The position numbers and the translations under genes were made by a program. From NCBI RefSeq assembly GCF_900083545.1, contig NZ_LT559262.1:1526397-1590396 (forward strand): 64,000 nucleotides of DNA, in the 5' to 3' direction. This DNA is from Alistipes provencensis. Its GTDB lineage: Bacteria > Bacteroidota > Bacteroidia > Bacteroidales > Rikenellaceae. Below the pieces are notes generated by a model. It worked only from the letters and a program-made list of their open reading frames with translations, did no database searches and had not been told where the DNA came from. Each line of letters starts with the position of its first letter. The stretch's first letter is position 1. Shown here in pieces: positions 59,938-64,000 of the stretch.

Positions 59938-62250
59938 TCAGAAAGGATAGCCGATGGCCAGATGGAAACCCAGTCCGTCCCTGAAGCTGGAGATGTTGTA
60001 ATAGCCCTTTTTGTCCGGATTCGGGTAGGGCGTGTGCAGGCCGATGCCGAGGTCGGCGCGGATGACCAGATAGCTGATGTCGTAACGCAATCCGAATCCG
60101 GTGCCCAGCGCGATCTCGTTCAGCAGGCCCTTCCATTTCAGCTCCGCACCCGGACGCTTGGGGTCGTTCTTCAGCAGCCAGATGTTGCCGGCGTCGAGGA
60201 ATACGGCCCCGCCGAGCTTCCCGAGGAGCCCGAAGCGGTATTCGACGTTGGCTTCCAGTTTGAAATCACCCGTCTGGTCGAGGTAGCCGTTGCGGTCGTC
60301 GCGGGGCGGGCGGTAGCTGCCGGGGCCCAGCGAACGCACCGTGAAGGCCCGGATGCTGTTGGCGCCGCCGATGTAGAACTGTTCGCTGTAAGGCATCACC
60401 TCCGAATTGCCGTAGGCATAGCCCACGCCGACGAGCAGGCGCGTCGCCAGCCAGTTGTTGCGGCGGCCGAGGCGGTGGTAGAATTTCAATTCGCTCACCT
60501 CCTTGGCGAACTGCGAGAAGCGGTTGCCGAAGAGGTGCTGGGGCTGCCGCTCGCCGAAGGCCCGCAGGATGCCCGAGAGGAGGTTTCCTGCCGAAGTGAC
60601 GCTGTTCTGCCAATAGAGGCGGCGGTTGCCCGTGGCGCCGTAGGTCTTGTCGAACGTGTAGGTGTAGCCGATCGACGGCACGAACTGGTTGCGGAAGCTC
60701 ATGGCGATGGCCGGATTTTCGTCCATTGTTTGATCGAAGGACTCGGTCGTGTGGAGCAGTTTGTTGTAGGTGAGCTTGAAGACCGTCAGCGTGTGGCGGC
60801 TGTAGGGCGAGGTCTGGAAATTGTAGCCCGCCGAGCCGCTGAAGGCGATCAGCCGGAAGAAGCTGGGGCGGTTCATCAGGTCCACGCCCAGTTGGAACGA
60901 GGTGCTTCCCGCATAGCGCAGGCGGCGTGTCATGGACTCCGGCAGCAGCAGGCGCGGGATGTTGAGGTTGGCGTTCAGCCCCAGTTCGTAGGAGTTCAGC
61001 CGCGAGGAGCGGCCGCCGGAGTTGCGGTTGCCCGTCTGCCATTCGTAGGAGCCGTTGAGCTTCAGGGCGAGGACCTCGCCGCCCCGGAAGAGGTTGTTGT
61101 TGCTGACCTTGAAGGTGATGCCGGGGCCGATGAAACTGTTCGATTTGGTGGTTACGTCGGTCTCGAGGGCCGCCTCGAGGGGGTAGTCGAACTGCGCGTC
61201 GAGCGTAACGTCGAGCGTGTCGGCGCCCCGCAGGGAGTCGAGCGGCGTGACGCTCAGGTTGACCGAGCGGAAGATGCCCAGTTTGTTGAGGCTGGTCTGC
61301 GTCTGGCTCTGGGCGTCGACGGTGAAGAGCTGGCCGGGTTCGAGGGCGAGGGCCCGGGCGAGGATTTTGGGACGTATCTTCATCGGCCGCTGGGCGATGA
61401 CCGTGGCGTTGCGCAGCCGGAGGGTGTCCGTCGGTCCGGGCTTGATATTGCTCAGACGCACGGTGATGTCGCCCACGCGGTAGGGTTTGAGGGCCACCTC
61501 GGGGACGTTCGGCTTGAGGTTCAGCCGCAGGTCGACCCGCTGCGGGGCGAGCGTCGTGTCGGCGAGGTATTCCATATATTCCGGGCGGAAATAGTAGTAG
61601 CCCCGATTGCGCAGCAGCCGCGCGATGCGCTGCCGTTCGAGCGTGAGGGTGTCGAGGTTGTACTGCGCCCCTGTGCGGAGCAGCGAGGTCGTGCGCATGC
61701 TGTCGATCAGGGGTTTCAGTCCGCCTTCGACCGTCGGGTAGGAGATGTCGGCATAGCGGAACGGCGGTGCGATCCGGAGCGTGTAATTCACCTTGGCTTT
61801 GCGGCCGTGTTTGCGGTAGAGCAGGGAGTCCGAGGCCCGGGAACCGAAATAACCGTAGTTCTCGAGGACCTGCTCGGCGACCCGCGTGCGCAGTTCGGGC
61901 TGCACCTTGGAGATCAGCACGGGTTGTTTGGCCAGCCGCCTGAAGAACCAGTATTTGAAGCCCTTCTCCTTGGGCGAGTAGAGGTAGTTCCAAGCCCACA
62001 ATCCGATGGGCAGCGGCGTGCGCAGGTAGGGGCTGTAAAGCGGGTTGTTCGGGGCCACGGAGAGGGGTTCCTTCACGGCCGACTCGGCGGCTGCGGAGAG
62101 CACGACGCCCGAGTCGGGTTCGATGCGGATCTTCTTCACACCCGTGTACAGGACCTCGTCCGCCCCCAGACGCCGGGTGGTGGAGCAGGCCGCGAGCAGC
62201 ACGGCGGCGGCAAACAGGACGACGCTATTTCGGATGTTCTTCGGACTCAT
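59938..62250 (-). CDS. tamL: TamL, BamA/TamA-family outer-membrane lipoprotein
   Basis: TamL is the Bacteroidetes counterpart of TamA, a lipoprotein that works with TamB in outer-membrane protein or phospholipid handling. The 770-aa product has a lipoprotein signal (AAAVLLAAC, Cys22), POTRA-like domains in the N-terminal half, and a C-terminal 16-strand surface-antigen barrel (FYIGGANSIRAFTVRSLGPG; GFGLRYDISYLVIRADLGIG) ending in AIGYPF with terminal Phe. It overlaps tamB by 26 nt, the standard pair. No terminator or promoter was resolved. Confidence 0.92.
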   Translation of the reverse strand: MSPKNIRNSVVLFAAAVLLAACSTTRRLGADEVLYTGVKKIRIEPDSGVVLSAAAESAVKEPLSVAPNNPLYSPYLRTPLPIGLWAWNYLYSPKEKGFKYWFFRRLAKQPVLISKVQPELRTRVAEQVLENYGYFGSRASDSLLYRKHGRKAKVNYTLRIAPPFRYADISYPTVEGGLKPLIDSMRTTSLLRTGAQYNLDTLTLERQRIARLLRNRGYYYFRPEYMEYLADTTLAPQRVDLRLNLKPNVPEVALKPYRVGDITVRLSNIKPGPTDTLRLRNATVIAQRPMKIRPKILARALALEPGQLFTVDAQSQTQTSLNKLGIFRSVNLSVTPLDSLRGADTLDVTLDAQFDYPLEAALETDVTTKSNSFIGPGITFKVSNNNLFRGGEVLALKLNGSYEWQTGNRNSGGRSSRLNSYELGLNANLNIPRLLLPESMTRRLRYAGSTSFQLGVDLMNRPSFFRLIAFSGSAGYNFQTSPYSRHTLTVFKLTYNKLLHTTESFDQTMDENPAIAMSFRNQFVPSIGYTYTFDKTYGATGNRRLYWQNSVTSAGNLLSGILRAFGERQPQHLFGNRFSQFAKEVSELKFYHRLGRRNNWLATRLLVGVGYAYGNSEVMPYSEQFYIGGANSIRAFTVRSLGPGSYRPPRDDRNGYLDQTGDFKLEANVEYRFGLLGKLGGAVFLDAGNIWLLKNDPKRPGAELKWKGLLNEIALGTGFGLRYDISYLVIRADLGIGLHTPYPNPDKKGYYNISSFRDGLGFHLAIGYPF

Positions 62251-64000
62251 TTCGTTGCTGTTTTTCGATGCTGCGCTTCGTCAGCCGGAACAGATCGCCC
62301 AGCCGCAGCAGCTTCTTGCGGATGACGAAGCCCACGCCCGTCTCGGTGATCTCGCCCTCGAGGATGCTCTCGTAGCCCGTGTGGCGGAACAGCCGCAGGT
62401 ACATGTTGTCCCGTTTGGTGAGCATGTATTCCAGCGAGATGTCGTCGATGAGGTTCTCCTTGAGGTTCTGCGACGGGTCGGCGTCGGTGCTGATCTTGCC
62501 CCCGATCACGGCCCGCACGCGGTTGCTGAAGAGGTTCTTCGAGAGGCGGTAGGAGTAGTCGGTACGCTGGCCGTTGGGGTCGTCCTCGCCGTAGGAGTTG
62601 ATGCCGAACGAGAGGTCGACGCCCTTCAGGTTGTTCTGCGCCCACTGGTTGAGCTCCTTCTGGATGAACGAGTTGAGCGGATTCTCGGAGGAGGCCTTGC
62701 CCGTCGATCCGGGACCCGTGTAGGTGTTGTAGATCAGCAGGTTCATCGCCTGCGTGGCCCGCTGTTCGGCCGTGAGCGAGTTCAGCTCGTTTTGCAGTGT
62801 GAGGTCTTCGGGGGCCGAGAGGTCGAAGCTCACCTCGAGGTCGTTGAGCGTGTTGCGGATGTTGATCGAGATGTTGAAGTTCACCGGCCGCGCGTCCTGA
62901 TCGTCCGAGGAGACGTTGGCCCGGACGGTCTCGACGGCCGTGATGTTGAAGGCCGGGTCGGCGATGTTGCCCACCCATTCGACATAGCCGTCGGGCGTGA
63001 TTCGGAAGATTTTCTGGGAGATGACCGGCGGGTTGTAGCGCACGGTGCCGCCCGAGAGGACGTATTTTCCCGAGAGGCTCACGTCGCCCAGCGGGTTCAT
63101 CGTGTAGGTCAGGTTGCCGCCGCCCTGCAGGTCGATGCGGTTCTCGCCGTTGGCCGAGAGGTCCACGCCGGCTTTCACGTCGCTGTTGATGTCGACGTTC
63201 ATCAGCACGTCCATGCCGCCGATCTTGACCGCCGGGGCCGCTTCGGGGGGCTCCTGCGCGTCGAGGTCGCGGAACGAGACGAACGTCACGACGTTCTGCG
63301 GGCGCTCCTTCACGTCCATCGGCGAATCCTGCATGACATAGCTGATGTCCGTGCCGCCCAGCAGCGCGAGGCTGCCGCGGACGACGAGTTCGTCGAGCGG
63401 CCCCCGGGCCGTGGCGTCGAGGTCGAGGTAGGCCTTGCCGTAGACCGGGGCCTTCTCCTTGCGGGCGACGTTCACGAACTGGAAGTCGGAGGCTCGCAGT
63501 GCGAGGTCGGCCTTCATCCGGGCGAAGTCCGAGAGGTCGACGCTGCCCCGGATCGTCAGCGGATTTTTGTTCGGGGCTGTGACGGCATAGTTGTCGAACC
63601 GGACGCGGCTGTCGGCGATGCGGATGGTGTCGGACGAAAGCCGGAACGAGGTGCCGATCATCGGCACGCGGACCTCGGTCCCGGCGAAGCGCACGCCGCC
63701 GTTGAGATTCAGGCGGTCGGGGGTGCCCTGCGCATGTACTTTGGCTTGGAGGTCGCCCGAAAGGCGGAGCATGTCTGCGAGCAGGAAGATGTTGACCGGT
63801 TGCAGGGGAAGCCCCGGGACCGTGACCGTCAGGTCGAGCGGGCTTTCGCGGTCGGCGCGGTAGTCGCCCCCGACGGCCAGCACCTCGGTGCCGTCGAGCG
63901 TGAGCCGGGCGTCGGCCCGATGTCCCCGGCCTTGGCCGTAGAAGAGCCCGAAGTCGATATTTCCGAAGCGTTGTTTGGCATAGGAGAGTTCTGCCACCGA
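62225..64000 (-). CDS. tamB: TamB (translocation and assembly module), C-terminal part
   Basis: The frame remains open to the window edge, so the N-terminus lies beyond 64000. The visible roughly 590 residues are the C-terminal half of a TamB-like protein: long beta-helix repeats and the DUF490 region with GKYVLSGGTVRYNPPVISQK, TVRANVSSDDQDARPVNFNI and the ending with SYRLSKNLFSNRVRAVIGGK. TamB spans the periplasm and partners TamL, which overlaps it by 26 nt. Domain count upstream cannot be seen. Confidence 0.92.
   Translation of the reverse strand, partial: SVAELSYAKQRFGNIDFGLFYGQGRGHRADARLTLDGTEVLAVGGDYRADRESPLDLTVTVPGLPLQPVNIFLLADMLRLSGDLQAKVHAQGTPDRLNLNGGVRFAGTEVRVPMIGTSFRLSSDTIRIADSRVRFDNYAVTAPNKNPLTIRGSVDLSDFARMKADLALRASDFQFVNVARKEKAPVYGKAYLDLDATARGPLDELVVRGSLALLGGTDISYVMQDSPMDVKERPQNVVTFVSFRDLDAQEPPEAAPAVKIGGMDVLMNVDINSDVKAGVDLSANGENRIDLQGGGNLTYTMNPLGDVSLSGKYVLSGGTVRYNPPVISQKIFRITPDGYVEWVGNIADPAFNITAVETVRANVSSDDQDARPVNFNISINIRNTLNDLEVSFDLSAPEDLTLQNELNSLTAEQRATQAMNLLIYNTYTGPGSTGKASSENPLNSFIQKELNQWAQNNLKGVDLSFGINSYGEDDPNGQRTDYSYRLSKNLFSNRVRAVIGGKISTDADPSQNLKENLIDDISLEYMLTKRDNMYLRLFRHTGYESILEGEITETGVGFVIRKKLLRLGDLFRLTKRSIEKQQRNESEEHPK

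Overview
The window looks like a chromosomal segment of a GC-rich Bacteroidales bacterium, most likely Alistipes (Rikenellaceae). Four things point there: the Bacteroidetes order of the S10-spc-alpha ribosomal genes, several promoters of the phylum-specific TTTG / TAnnTTTG type, absence of obvious Shine-Dalgarno sequences, and many SusC/SusD pairs, SPII lipoproteins and BACON/PKD-type surface proteins. Genus is an inference from GC content and protein style; no database search was run.

Layout. (1) 1-12596: the end of rplV, then rpsC to rplQ, including secY, map, infA, the 38-aa rpmJ, and rpoA. The cluster is interrupted between rpsN and rpsH by an 876-nt non-coding stretch with its own promoter and several hairpins. 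(2) 12597-23534: a promoter-led operon with SusC/SusD, a DUF4843-type lipoprotein, a PKD-like lipoprotein, a large zinc metalloprotease and a BACON lipoprotein. It resembles RagAB-type peptide importers. (3) 23604-30596: mostly minus-strand single genes and pairs (PepSY membrane protein, small lipoprotein, MaoC hydratase, tpiA, lysS, PAP2), with a plus-strand secreted nuclease. (4) 29952-35237, minus: SDR, YugP-type protease, SGNH protein, MBOAT acyltransferase and PAP2 phosphatase, tightly packed; probably envelope remodelling by O-acylation. (5) 35312-38419, plus: LolC-like permease, menaquinone methyltransferase, an LEA14-like lipoprotein and a SPOR-like protein, followed by a small Cys-rich lipoprotein and a flavodoxin-like reductase.

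(6) 39686-58682 is the most interesting region. It holds an ECF sigma factor, a FecR anti-sigma factor, a SusC with an STN signalling domain, SusD, two tandem GH28-like beta-helix enzymes, a GH78 alpha-L-rhamnosidase, a ribokinase, a PKD lipoprotein, a nucleoside hydrolase, a sugar/ureide-type permease and two GH43-like enzymes. Ribokinase, nucleoside hydrolase, permease and SusCD together recall the ribose-utilisation (rus) loci of Bacteroides, here with a larger glycoside hydrolase set and trans-envelope sigma control. (7) 58683-64000: repeats and terminators, a tRNA-Ser(GGA), a small unknown gene, then tamL and the 3' part of tamB on the minus strand.

A dispersed element of about 70-80 bp made of two adjacent hairpins occurs three times (near 4150, 26315 and 37350). 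The third copy lies in frame inside the 5' end of a coding region. Two exported-protein genes carry nine-C tracts in their signal-peptide codons.
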